From the NCBI RefSeq assembly GCF_008297975.1, contig NZ_VLNY01000004.1, positions 1 through 64,000 of the forward strand: 64,000 bases of DNA. The letters are read 5' to 3'. This DNA comes from Antrihabitans cavernicola. Its GTDB lineage: Bacteria > Actinomycetota > Actinomycetes > Mycobacteriales > Mycobacteriaceae. The notes under the pieces were generated by a model, which saw only the letters and a program-made list of their open reading frames with translations, ran no database searches and was not told the DNA's origin. Position 1 is the stretch's first letter, and the number at the start of each line of letters is the position of its first letter. This document shows positions 17,785 to 26,019 of the stretch, piece by piece. Made by a program: the position numbers and the translations under genes.

Positions 17785-19629
17785 ATGACTGCCCGACCGG
17801 CAACCTTGTGCGAGGCATTCCAGGCAACGGCGGTGATCGCACCCGACGACATTGCCCTGAGAACTCCCGGCAACACCGACACCCGCACCTGGCGGGAGTA
17901 CGCCGACCAAGTGCGTCAGGTCGCGGCGGGCATGGCCGCAGCGGGAATTCAGCGCGGTGACACCGTCGCGCTGATGATGTCGAACCGGATCGAGTTCTAC
18001 CCGGTGGAAGTGGGCGCCCAGCACGTCGGCGCGACGTCCTTCTCTGTCTACAACACACTGTCGCCCGAGCAACTTGCGCATGTCTTCGGTAACGCGGGCA
18101 ACAAAGCCGTGTTCTGTGAAGCGCAATACGTCGAGCGGATCAAGGCCAGCGGTGCGAACGTTCCGCTGATCGTCACGATCGACGACGAGGTCGAGGGCGC
18201 GCAGACGCTCGCCGCATTGATCGCGGGCGGGCACCCTGCCTACGACTTCGACGCAGGCTGGAAAGCCGTCGAGGCCGACGACGTCGCGACGCTGATCTAC
18301 ACCTCCGGCACCACGGGCATGCCCAAGGGTGTGGAGTCGACTCACGCGAACCTGCTGCACGAGTCGTACGCGTTCGGTGAGGTCCTCGACATCGAATTCG
18401 GCGATCGCATGACGTCCTACATGCCGTCTGCGCACATCGCCGACCGGTTCACGTCGCTCTACATGCAAGAGGTCCATGGCACCCAGATCACCACGGTCGC
18501 CGACGCGAAGATGATTGCGGCAGCGCTGGCCGACGTCCGCCCGACCATCTGGGGCGGTGTCCCGCGGGTGTGGGAGAAGCTGAAGGCCGCAATCGAATTC
18601 GGCGTCGGCGCCGAACAGGACGAAGCGAAGAAGGCAGGCCTGCAGTGGGCGCTGTCGGTCGCAGCCAAGCGTGCCGCAGTCGAGTTGGCGCACGACAAGA
18701 TGGACGACGGACTCGCCGCCGAGTGGGCGAAGGCCGACCAGCTGGTGTTGTCGAAACTGCGCGCGAAACTGGGTCTCGATCAGATGCGTTGGGCGATGTC
18801 CGGTGCTGCCCCGATCCCGGCGGAAACCCTCGGGTTCTTCACCGGCATCGGCGTCGACATTGCCGAGATCTGGGGCATGTCCGAGCTGACCTGCGTCGCG
18901 AGTGCCGCGCACCCGCGTGATGCGAAGCTCGGCACCGTCGGTCGTCTGCTCCCGGGCATGGAGAGCAAAATCGCCGAGGACGGTGAGTTCCTGATCCGCG
19001 GCCCGCTCGTGATGAAGGGCTACCGCAAGGAGCCCGAGAAGACGTCGGAGGCAGTCGATTCCGAGGGGTGGCTGCACACCGGCGACATCATCACCGTCGA
19101 CGACGACGGATTCATGACCGTCGTGGACCGCAAGAAGGAAATCATCATCAACGGGATGGGCAAGAACATCTCGCCCGCTCACGTCGAGAACACCATCAAA
19201 GCTGCGGCGCCCCTGATCGGTGCCATGGCCACGATCGGTGAGGGTCGCCCGTACATCACAGCGCTCATCGTGATCGACGCGGAGAGTGCGCCGGTCTACG
19301 CGGCGCAGAACGGTCTCGCGGACGCTTCGGCGGCAGCTCTGGCGAACGATCCTGGGGTGCTCGCGGCCATCGCTGCAGGTGTCGCTGCCGGAAACGACAG
19401 GCTCTCCCGAGTCGAGCAGGTCAAGCGCTTCACTGTCCTCCCGACGTTCTGGGAACCGGGTGGCGACGAGGTCACGTTGACGATGAAGCTCAAGCGCAAG
19501 GTGGTCTCTGCGACCTACGCTGATCAAATCGAAGCGCTCTATGCGGCGGAGCCGGGTGTCACCGTGTTCGAACCCGCAGTGTTCGAACCCGCAGCAGCGG
19601 AAGCCGCAGAGCCCGTAGCAGTCAGGTGA
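17785..19629 (+). CDS. fadD: AMP-dependent long-chain fatty acyl-CoA ligase/synthetase
   Basis: Activates a fatty or related carboxylic acid as acyl-AMP and then acyl-CoA. The 614 residues contain the AMP-binding loop YTSGTTGMPKG (172-182), the WGMSELT motif, the GDI hinge region (HTGD) and the DRKKEIIINGMGKNISP segment with the C-terminal catalytic lysine region near TMKLKRK. Length and the C-terminal insertion match long-chain FadD proteins of the FadD11/FadD15 type. The frame opens at 17458, inside the regulator on the other strand; ATG 17785 with AGGAG is the true start. First gene of a five-gene operon whose next gene overlaps its stop. Confidence 0.93.
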   Translation: MTARPATLCEAFQATAVIAPDDIALRTPGNTDTRTWREYADQVRQVAAGMAAAGIQRGDTVALMMSNRIEFYPVEVGAQHVGATSFSVYNTLSPEQLAHVFGNAGNKAVFCEAQYVERIKASGANVPLIVTIDDEVEGAQTLAALIAGGHPAYDFDAGWKAVEADDVATLIYTSGTTGMPKGVESTHANLLHESYAFGEVLDIEFGDRMTSYMPSAHIADRFTSLYMQEVHGTQITTVADAKMIAAALADVRPTIWGGVPRVWEKLKAAIEFGVGAEQDEAKKAGLQWALSVAAKRAAVELAHDKMDDGLAAEWAKADQLVLSKLRAKLGLDQMRWAMSGAAPIPAETLGFFTGIGVDIAEIWGMSELTCVASAAHPRDAKLGTVGRLLPGMESKIAEDGEFLIRGPLVMKGYRKEPEKTSEAVDSEGWLHTGDIITVDDDGFMTVVDRKKEIIINGMGKNISPAHVENTIKAAAPLIGAMATIGEGRPYITALIVIDAESAPVYAAQNGLADASAAALANDPGVLAAIAAGVAAGNDRLSRVEQVKRFTVLPTFWEPGGDEVTLTMKLKRKVVSATYADQIEALYAAEPGVTVFEPAVFEPAAAEAAEPVAVR

Positions 19630-20159
19630 CGGATATGACGAGCTGGTTTGCGTTGAACGAGTCGAGCGACGAAACATTCGAGACGGCCGCCTCGCGATTC
19701 ACCCACGTAGTCGATGTCCCCGCGCCGCGTGAGCGGGTGTGGGAGGCGCTGGCGGCCGACGATGCGATCGTTGCGTGGTCACCGCTGGTCACCGGGATCG
19801 AATGGTTGACGCCACGCCCGTTCGGCGTAGGAACGTCGCGCATCATCACGCTGGGCCATGGCGCGGTCGCGCTGCGCGAGCGCTTCTACCGCTGGGACGA
19901 AGGCGAGCGGATGACGTTCACTGTCGACGCTGCATCGCGCCCGGGATTCGAGAATTTCGCGGAGGACCTGAAACTCGAAGACGAGGGTAACGGCACCACG
20001 CTGACATGGACGTTCGTGTCCACGCCGATCAGCGTGCTCCGCCCCGCCGCACTGGTGGGCGGCCCAGGGCTTCGTCTCGCCACTCGATCGATAGCGCACG
20101 GGATCGCAGGCCATCTGCGTAAGCACACCGCCGCGGCAGGAAAGGGAACGACCCGATGA
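19626..20159 (+). CDS. SRPBCC family lipid-binding protein
   Basis: 177 residues of the polyketide-cyclase/SRPBCC type: FTHVVDVPAPRERVWEAL opens the fold and a long basic helix closes it. It starts with GTG overlapping the fadD stop (GTGA) and its own stop overlaps the next ATG (ATGA), so it is translationally coupled on both sides. It is probably a carrier or sequestering partner for the hydrophobic substrate handled by the operon. No catalytic residues can be assigned. Confidence 0.8.
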   Translation: MTDMTSWFALNESSDETFETAASRFTHVVDVPAPRERVWEALAADDAIVAWSPLVTGIEWLTPRPFGVGTSRIITLGHGAVALRERFYRWDEGERMTFTVDAASRPGFENFAEDLKLEDEGNGTTLTWTFVSTPISVLRPAALVGGPGLRLATRSIAHGIAGHLRKHTAAAGKGTTR

Positions 20160-21667
20160 CAGTGCAGACCGACGCCCAACGGCCGAGGATCGTGAAGACG
20201 AAGACGCTTCCGACGTTCGATGTGCACAGCCCGCTAACGGGCGCAGTGGTCGGCTCGTATCCGATTCACGAGGCCTCCGATGTCGATGCCGCTGTCGCTC
20301 GTGCGCGTGCCGCCGGCGAGTGGTGGTCTGCGCTGACCTTCGCCGAGCGGGCCAAGCGGCTCGACGCCTGGCGCGGTGAGATCGCGCGTGGCGCAGACGA
20401 ACTCGCGTTGCTGATCAACACCGAGATGGGAAAGCCGGTATCCGACGGCAAGCTCGAGATCGCCATGGCACTCGAGCATCTCGCGTGGGCGACCAGGAAC
20501 GCGGAGAAGGTCCTCGGCCACCGATCGGTCAGCCCGAGCCTGCTCACGCTGAACCAAGCGGCGAGCGTCGAGTTCCTCCCGTACGGCGTCGTCGGCGTCA
20601 TCGGACCGTGGAACTACCCGATCTTCACGCCGCTCGGATCCCTCTCGTTCGCCCTCGCCGGGGGAAACACGGTGGTGTTCAAGCCGAGCGAGTTCACCCC
20701 CGGTGTCGGCCACTGGCTGGCCGATGCCTTCGATCGCGTCGTTCCCGAGCATCCGGTGCTGCAGGTGATCACCGGATTGGGCGACACCGGTGCGGCGCTG
20801 TGCCGCTCGGCCGTCGACAAGATCGGCTTCACCGGTTCCACGACTACCGGCAAGAAGGTCATGGCGGCCTGTGCCGAGAACCTCACGCCCGTGCTGATGG
20901 AATGCGGCGGCAAGGACGCGTTGGTCGTCGACGCCGATGCCGACGTCGTCGCAGCGGCGGACGCAGCAGTGTGGGGTGGACTGTCCAACGCCGGCCAGAC
21001 GTGCCTTGCGGTGGAGCGCGTCTACGTGCACCAATCCGTGTACCAGAGGTTCGTGTCCGAGGTGGTCAAGCAGTCCGCGAAAGTGCGGGCCGACGCCGAT
21101 GACGGGCTGATCGGCCCCATCACCATGCCGAGTCAGGTCGAGGTGATTCGAGCGCACATCACCGACGCCATCGCCAAGGGCGGCCGGGTTGTGCTGGGCG
21201 GGCTCGACGCGATCGTCGGCAATTTCGTCCAGCCGACGATTCTGGTCGACGTACCGGAAGACTCCCTCGCCGTGGCCGAGGAGACCTTCGGCCCAACGTT
21301 GACCATCACCAAGGTCACGTCGATGGACGAAGCCGTCGGACTGGTCAATGCGAACAGGTACGGCCTCGGTGCCACCGTGTTCTCGCGCAAGAACGGCGAA
21401 GCGATCGCGCGTCGCCTGCGTACCGGTGGCGTCGCCATCAATGCGTTCGTCGCCTATGCGACGGTGCCCTCTCTGCCGCTCGGCGGCGTCGGCGACTCGG
21501 GATTCGGGCGCGTGCACGGCCCGGAAGGCTTGAAGGAGTTCACTTTCCCGCGTGCGATGACGCGCCAGCGGTTCCCGTCGCCGCTTGCACTGACCACGTT
21601 TGCTCGCTCGGCGCGCACTGACGCGATTGCCGGCACACTCGTGAAATTTCTCCACGGAAGGAACTGA
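20156..21667 (+). CDS. NAD(P)-dependent aldehyde dehydrogenase
   Basis: Oxidises an aldehyde to the acid. The 503 residues have the full ALDH set: oxyanion N153 (PWNYP), cofactor-site K176 (FKPSE), general base E249 (MECGGK) and nucleophile C283 (GQTCLAVE). The last 30 residues form a basic, hydrophobic extension after the normal end of the fold, which could associate with membrane; this is suggestive only. In the operon it sits directly before a flavin monooxygenase and downstream of the ligase, so its acid product is a likely FadD substrate. Confidence 0.93.
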   Translation: MTVQTDAQRPRIVKTKTLPTFDVHSPLTGAVVGSYPIHEASDVDAAVARARAAGEWWSALTFAERAKRLDAWRGEIARGADELALLINTEMGKPVSDGKLEIAMALEHLAWATRNAEKVLGHRSVSPSLLTLNQAASVEFLPYGVVGVIGPWNYPIFTPLGSLSFALAGGNTVVFKPSEFTPGVGHWLADAFDRVVPEHPVLQVITGLGDTGAALCRSAVDKIGFTGSTTTGKKVMAACAENLTPVLMECGGKDALVVDADADVVAAADAAVWGGLSNAGQTCLAVERVYVHQSVYQRFVSEVVKQSAKVRADADDGLIGPITMPSQVEVIRAHITDAIAKGGRVVLGGLDAIVGNFVQPTILVDVPEDSLAVAEETFGPTLTITKVTSMDEAVGLVNANRYGLGATVFSRKNGEAIARRLRTGGVAINAFVAYATVPSLPLGGVGDSGFGRVHGPEGLKEFTFPRAMTRQRFPSPLALTTFARSARTDAIAGTLVKFLHGRN

Positions 21668-21670
21668 CCC

Positions 21671-23164
21671 ATGTCCGAGCAACGCAACGGTGCGGTGCCC
21701 GATAACGATCAGCCCGAGCATCATCAGATAGTCGTCATCGGCGCCGGATTCGCCGGCATCGGATTGGCAGTCAAGCTGCAGGAAGCCGGATTCGAGGACT
21801 TCGTGGTACTCGAGCGAGCCGACGATCTCGGCGGTGTGTGGAGCAGCAACACCTATCCGGGCTGCGCGTGCGACGTGCCGTCGCACCTGTACAGCTACGC
21901 GTTCGCGCCGAACCCGAACTGGACTCGGACCTACGGCCAGCAGGAGGAGATCCTCGAGTACCTGCGTTCCGTCGCCACCGAGCACGACGCGCTGCGGTTC
22001 ATGCGTTTCAAGGTGGAGCTACTGGACGCCGAATGGTCCGAGGCAAACTCGCTGTGGCACTTGGATACTTCCGCAGGCGCACTGACCGCGAACTTCGTGA
22101 TCTCGGCGGCCGGGCTGTTCGGTGAGGCAGCGAAGCCGAACATCGACGGCCTGGATACCTTCGAGGGCAAGCTCATCTACTCGCTGGACTGGGATCACCA
22201 ACACGACTTCGAGGGCGAGAACATCGCCGTGATCGGAACCGGCGCGTCGTCGGTGCAGATCATTCCCGAGATCGCACCGCTGGCACAGAAGTTGACGGTC
22301 TTCCAGCGCTCCGCGCCGTGGATCATGCCGCGGGTCGATCGCTCCATCCCGGGCCTCGAGCGGATTCTGCTCCGTCGGGTCCCGCTGGTGGGCAAGGCAA
22401 TTCGTAGCGCCTACTACGCCGGAATCGAGGGCTTCGGGCTCGTCGGCTTCGTCGATTCGCGCTTCCGCCACCCATACGAATTGGTGGGCCGACTGCAGTT
22501 GCTGCGGCAGGTGCGCGATCCCGAGCTCCGCAAGAAGCTCACACCCGACTACATGATCGGCTGCAAGCGCGCCATCTTCTCCGATGCCTATCTGCCTGCG
22601 CTGAGTCGGGACAACGTCGAGGTTGTGACCGAGGGTATCGACGAGATTCGGCCGCACTCGATCGTGGACAAGGAAGGCGCGGAGCACCCTGTCGACACCT
22701 TGGTGCTCGGCACCGGATTCGTCACACCGCCTGCAGCTTTCGAGCGTTACCGCGGCCGCGACGGTCGGACGTACGCCGATCTGTTCCTCGAGCACCCGCG
22801 TAGCTACCTCGGCGCAGTGGTCTCGGGTTTCCCGAACTTCTTCTTCACTCTCGGCCCGTTCGGTGCGGTGGGCAACCAGTCGGCGATCTTCATGATCGAG
22901 TCGCAGATTCACTACATCATCGAGGCCCTGAAGCTGATGCGTGCCGAAGGCGCGCAACGCGTCGAGATCCGCAAGGACGTGCAGGATGCGTTCATGGCGG
23001 AGGTCGACGAGCGTAGCCGTTCGACTGTGTGGTTGACCGGCGGCTGCAACAGCTATTACACCACCGCCAAGGGTGACAACGCCGGGCTGTATCCGAACTG
23101 GAGCTTCGAATACCGGAACCGGACAAGGAAGTTCGACCGAGACGAATTCGAGGTAGTGAGCTGA
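21671..23164 (+). CDS. flavin-containing monooxygenase, Baeyer-Villiger type with an altered fingerprint
   Basis: 497 residues with two Rossmann folds: FAD site GAGFAG (24-29) and NADPH site GTGASS (189-194). It aligns with EthA/MymA-type Baeyer-Villiger monooxygenases, which turn ketones into esters. The family fingerprint FxGxxxHxxxW is present as F164, G166, Y170 and W174, so the usual histidine is replaced by tyrosine. This may change coupling, substrate or reaction (for example N- or S-oxygenation). AAGGAA precedes the ATG, and the stop overlaps the SDR start. M. tuberculosis has a similar monooxygenase-SDR-fadD association in the mymA operon. Confidence 0.88.
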   Translation: MSEQRNGAVPDNDQPEHHQIVVIGAGFAGIGLAVKLQEAGFEDFVVLERADDLGGVWSSNTYPGCACDVPSHLYSYAFAPNPNWTRTYGQQEEILEYLRSVATEHDALRFMRFKVELLDAEWSEANSLWHLDTSAGALTANFVISAAGLFGEAAKPNIDGLDTFEGKLIYSLDWDHQHDFEGENIAVIGTGASSVQIIPEIAPLAQKLTVFQRSAPWIMPRVDRSIPGLERILLRRVPLVGKAIRSAYYAGIEGFGLVGFVDSRFRHPYELVGRLQLLRQVRDPELRKKLTPDYMIGCKRAIFSDAYLPALSRDNVEVVTEGIDEIRPHSIVDKEGAEHPVDTLVLGTGFVTPPAAFERYRGRDGRTYADLFLEHPRSYLGAVVSGFPNFFFTLGPFGAVGNQSAIFMIESQIHYIIEALKLMRAEGAQRVEIRKDVQDAFMAEVDERSRSTVWLTGGCNSYYTTAKGDNAGLYPNWSFEYRNRTRKFDRDEFEVVS

Positions 23165-24030
23165 TGCCCAGCCTGTGGCCGTTCGGATCGAACGACTTCG
23201 ACGTTCGCGACAAGGTCGTCGTGATCACCGGTGCGGGGCAGGGTATCGGCTTGGCCGCGGCGAAGATTCTCTACGGCCGGGGTGCGCGGATCGCAATCCT
23301 GGACAGCGATACCTCATCGGCTTCCGCGGCAGCAGATTCGCTCGGCCGCAATGCCCTTGCCGTCCCCGTCGACGTTCGTGACCGACCCGCGATGGCCGCC
23401 GCCATCGAGAAGGTGACCGATCACTTCGGCAAGCTGGACGTGGTTGTCGCGAACGCAGGCGTGGTGCCCGCTCCCGCGACGTTGCGGACCATCGATCCGG
23501 CGGACTTCGATCGGGTGCTCGGCATCAACCTGACGGGTGTGTTCAACACGATTCACCCCGCTCTGGATCAGGTAGTCGAGAACCACGGCCATGTGGTTGT
23601 CGTTGGATCGTGCGCGGCGTTCTCGCCGCCTGTCGGCGGCTCGCCGTACATGATCAGCAAGGCTGCCGTCGAGCAATTGGGGCGTGCGCTGCACATCGAG
23701 CTGGCTGCGGTCGGCGCATCGGCCGGTGTCGTGTACTTCGGCATCGTCGACACCCAGATGACCAGAGACGCCATGGACGACGATGAGATCGGGCGCGAAC
23801 TCGACGCCCTGCTGCCGTGGCCGCTGAGCAGGCGCATCTCGGCGGACGATGCCGCGCGAGTTATCGCGGATGCAATCAAATCCCGTGCAGCGCAGGCGAT
23901 CGCACCAGCCGGGTGGGATATCTACTCCCTGTTGCGCGGCGTCGCGAACGTAGCTGTCGATCGGCAACTGGTCACCGACAGCAAGCTGCACGCGTTGATT
24001 CACAAGATCGAGGCTCGAAAGGGTCGATAG
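23164..24030 (+). CDS. short-chain dehydrogenase/reductase
   Basis: 288 residues of the classical SDR fold. The nucleotide loop TGAGQGIG (G23-G29) and the NAG motif (ANAG, near 96) are intact, and the catalytic triad reads S149, Y162 and K166 (YMISK). D47 after the second strand (ILDSD) favours NAD(H). It probably interconverts an alcohol and a ketone that feeds the monooxygenase encoded just before it. The ATG overlaps the monooxygenase stop (TGATG). Last gene of the operon; it ends three bases before the convergent methyltransferase gene, leaving no room for a terminator between them. Confidence 0.92.
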   Translation: MPSLWPFGSNDFDVRDKVVVITGAGQGIGLAAAKILYGRGARIAILDSDTSSASAAADSLGRNALAVPVDVRDRPAMAAAIEKVTDHFGKLDVVVANAGVVPAPATLRTIDPADFDRVLGINLTGVFNTIHPALDQVVENHGHVVVVGSCAAFSPPVGGSPYMISKAAVEQLGRALHIELAAVGASAGVVYFGIVDTQMTRDAMDDDEIGRELDALLPWPLSRRISADDAARVIADAIKSRAAQAIAPAGWDIYSLLRGVANVAVDRQLVTDSKLHALIHKIEARKGR

Positions 24031-24033
24031 ACG

Positions 24034-25332
24034 TCACCAGCCGGCACGTGTGCGCGGCATCTCAGCTGCGCCGGATTCGTGTCGGCGTACCGCGAGCACC
24101 TGATGGATCGTGATTCGCCCGCGCTCGAACGACAACGCGCTTGCCGCCAGATACAGCAGCCAGGTGCGGGCGCGCGCTGCACCCACGAGCTCGACAGCCT
24201 CGTCCCACGAGCCCCGTAGATCGTCGACCCATGAGCGCAGGGTCAGCGCGTAGTGCTCTCGCAACGCCTCGGAGTCGCGGGTCTCGAAGCCGGCGCGTTC
24301 CAGCGCGCCGACCGTGTGACTCAGGGGGAGTAGTTCGCCGTCCGGGAAGATGTATCGGTCGACGAACGTCTGCGGCGATTTCGCTTGCGGTGCAATGGGA
24401 GCCACCGACGCGATCGCGTGGTTCAGCAGTCGACCGCCGGGCCGCAACAGCCCGAACAGAATGCATGCGTAGTTGGTCAACTGCGCATCGCCGACATGTT
24501 CGGACATGCCGATGCTGGAGATGGCGTCGTACGGTCCGTCGGCGACGTCGCGGTAGTCCTGCAGACGGATCTCGATGCGGTCCGACATCCCTGCCTCGGC
24601 AACTCGTTTCAGGGCCAACTCACGCTGCTCGTGACTGATCGTCACTCCGACCACGTCGACGCCGTAATGGGTCGCCGCATGAATGGCCATCGAGCCCCAG
24701 CCGCACCCGACGTCGAGCAGCCGCATTCCCTTTGTCAGTCCCAACTTTCGGCAGATCAGATCCATCTTCGCGAATTGTGCATCCTCGAGCGTTCCGCTCC
24801 CTGGCGTCGCCCAGTAGGCACAGGAGTAGACCATGCTCGGCCCGAGGATCAATCGGTAGAAATCGTTGCCGACGTCGTAGTGGTGCGAGACCGCCTCGGC
24901 GTCGCGATCCTTGCTGTGCTTGGCGCCGGCCCTGCGCCGCACTTCCTCCGCAGGCGGTTTCGGTGGCAGGCCCAGTGCGCCCAGTCGCAGGAAATTGTTT
25001 GCAATGTCACGAATTTCGTGTCGATCGAGCTCGCGCAGATCGCGCCGGGCAATCCGTTCGATCACCGCAGGTCCCTCGATGAGTGCGAAGAGATCACCCT
25101 CGACGTCCATGTCACCGGAGACGTACGCGCGCGCGAGTCCGATTTCATTGGGGGACCACAGGACCCGTCGTAACGCGCGCCGGTTGCGGAACACGACGGT
25201 GACATCCGGGTCCGACGGTCCGGCGGTCGACCCGTCCCAACTCCGTACGCCGACCGGGACGGGGCCGCCCGCGATCTGCTCGAAGGTAGTGAGGATTCGC
25301 TGTGCGGTCGACATCCCGGTTCGGTCGATCAT
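24034..25332 (-). CDS. cyclopropane-fatty-acyl-phospholipid synthase-like SAM methyltransferase
   Basis: 432 residues. The first ~120 resemble the N-terminal extension of long CFA synthases; the rest is a SAM methyltransferase with VGCGWG glycine loop, SCAYW substrate motif, SIGMSEHVG and YIFPDGEL segments typical of the CFA/mycolic acid cyclopropane synthase family (closest in memory to Rv3720). Expected reaction is methylene or methyl transfer to an unsaturated lipid acyl chain. The ATG at 25332 overlaps the upstream hydrolase stop as ATGA, so the frame upstream to 25377 is not used. Substrate is unknown. Confidence 0.86.
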   Translation of the reverse strand: MIDRTGMSTAQRILTTFEQIAGGPVPVGVRSWDGSTAGPSDPDVTVVFRNRRALRRVLWSPNEIGLARAYVSGDMDVEGDLFALIEGPAVIERIARRDLRELDRHEIRDIANNFLRLGALGLPPKPPAEEVRRRAGAKHSKDRDAEAVSHHYDVGNDFYRLILGPSMVYSCAYWATPGSGTLEDAQFAKMDLICRKLGLTKGMRLLDVGCGWGSMAIHAATHYGVDVVGVTISHEQRELALKRVAEAGMSDRIEIRLQDYRDVADGPYDAISSIGMSEHVGDAQLTNYACILFGLLRPGGRLLNHAIASVAPIAPQAKSPQTFVDRYIFPDGELLPLSHTVGALERAGFETRDSEALREHYALTLRSWVDDLRGSWDEAVELVGAARARTWLLYLAASALSFERGRITIHQVLAVRRHESGAAEMPRTRAGW

Positions 25333-26012
25333 TGTTGTGGCCGATGCCCTTCCATCCAGTCGAACGTACGAGTCCATGCCAGCGCCGACGCCGCCTCGTT
25401 GAAGACTGCGGGGCGGTCGTTGCAGTTGAAGCCGTGATCAGCGGTTGCGTATCGGTCGATCGCGGTGTCGGTGCGAGTCGAGTCAGTGGCCGCGCGAAGA
25501 GCTTCCACCTGGTCCACCGGGATGCCTTTGTCGATATCGCCGAAATGTCCGAGCCACGGCGTCTGGAGTTCGGCGACCTCGTCCACCATGGCGGGATAAC
25601 CGAAGCGGCCGTTGGTGATTCCGCCACCGTAGTAGGTGATGGCCGCGCCCAGGCTGCGTCGAACCGCAGTATGGAACGCAACGCTGCCGCCCATGCAGTA
25701 TCCGACGACGGCCGTGTTCTGCGCCTCGATACCGGCCGACGCGAGAGAGGCGAGTGCGGCGTCCACGTCCTCGTCCAACTCGGTACCGACCAGCGAGTGC
25801 ACGAGTCGCAGCGCCGTCTCGAGGTCGTCGTACGCCAGAATCGGATCGCCCTTACGGTGGAACAAGTGTGGAGCGACGGCCGTCCAACCGGCCGCTGCGA
25901 AGCGGTTGCACACATCGACGATGTGGTCGGTGATGCCGAATGCCTCTTGCAGCACGACGATTCCGCCGCGAACGGCGCCTTCGGCGGGAACGGTTGTCAG
26001 TGGGGTTGTCAT
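25329..26012 (-). CDS. dienelactone hydrolase family protein
   Basis: 227 residues of the alpha/beta-hydrolase fold in the DLH subfamily, with cysteine nucleophile C106 (GYCMGG), an aspartate near GDIDKG and a histidine in ADHGFN. Dienelactone hydrolases open lactones and some esters. Its stop overlaps the methyltransferase start, so both are probably one transcript with the MFS gene seven bases upstream. In this neighbourhood it could cleave an ester or lactone made by the nearby monooxygenase, but that link is inference. ATG at 26012 chosen; the frame runs to 26066 into the MFS gene. Confidence 0.88.
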   Translation of the reverse strand: MTTPLTTVPAEGAVRGGIVVLQEAFGITDHIVDVCNRFAAAGWTAVAPHLFHRKGDPILAYDDLETALRLVHSLVGTELDEDVDAALASLASAGIEAQNTAVVGYCMGGSVAFHTAVRRSLGAAITYYGGGITNGRFGYPAMVDEVAELQTPWLGHFGDIDKGIPVDQVEALRAATDSTRTDTAIDRYATADHGFNCNDRPAVFNEAASALAWTRTFDWMEGHRPQQ

Positions 26013-26019
26013 ATTTCGA

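Noticed and set aside
17743-19677. A 644-codon minus-strand frame opposite fadD
   Set aside because: Shadow of the acyl-CoA ligase gene, which has all family motifs on the plus strand.
20234-21985. A 583-codon minus-strand frame opposite the aldehyde dehydrogenase gene
   Set aside because: Shadow of a gene with a complete set of catalytic residues on the plus strand.
21671-24030. Direct equivalence of this operon to the M. tuberculosis mymA operon
   Set aside because: Monooxygenase, SDR and fadD are shared types, but gene order, the ALDH and SRPBCC genes and the fingerprint differ, so orthology is not supported.
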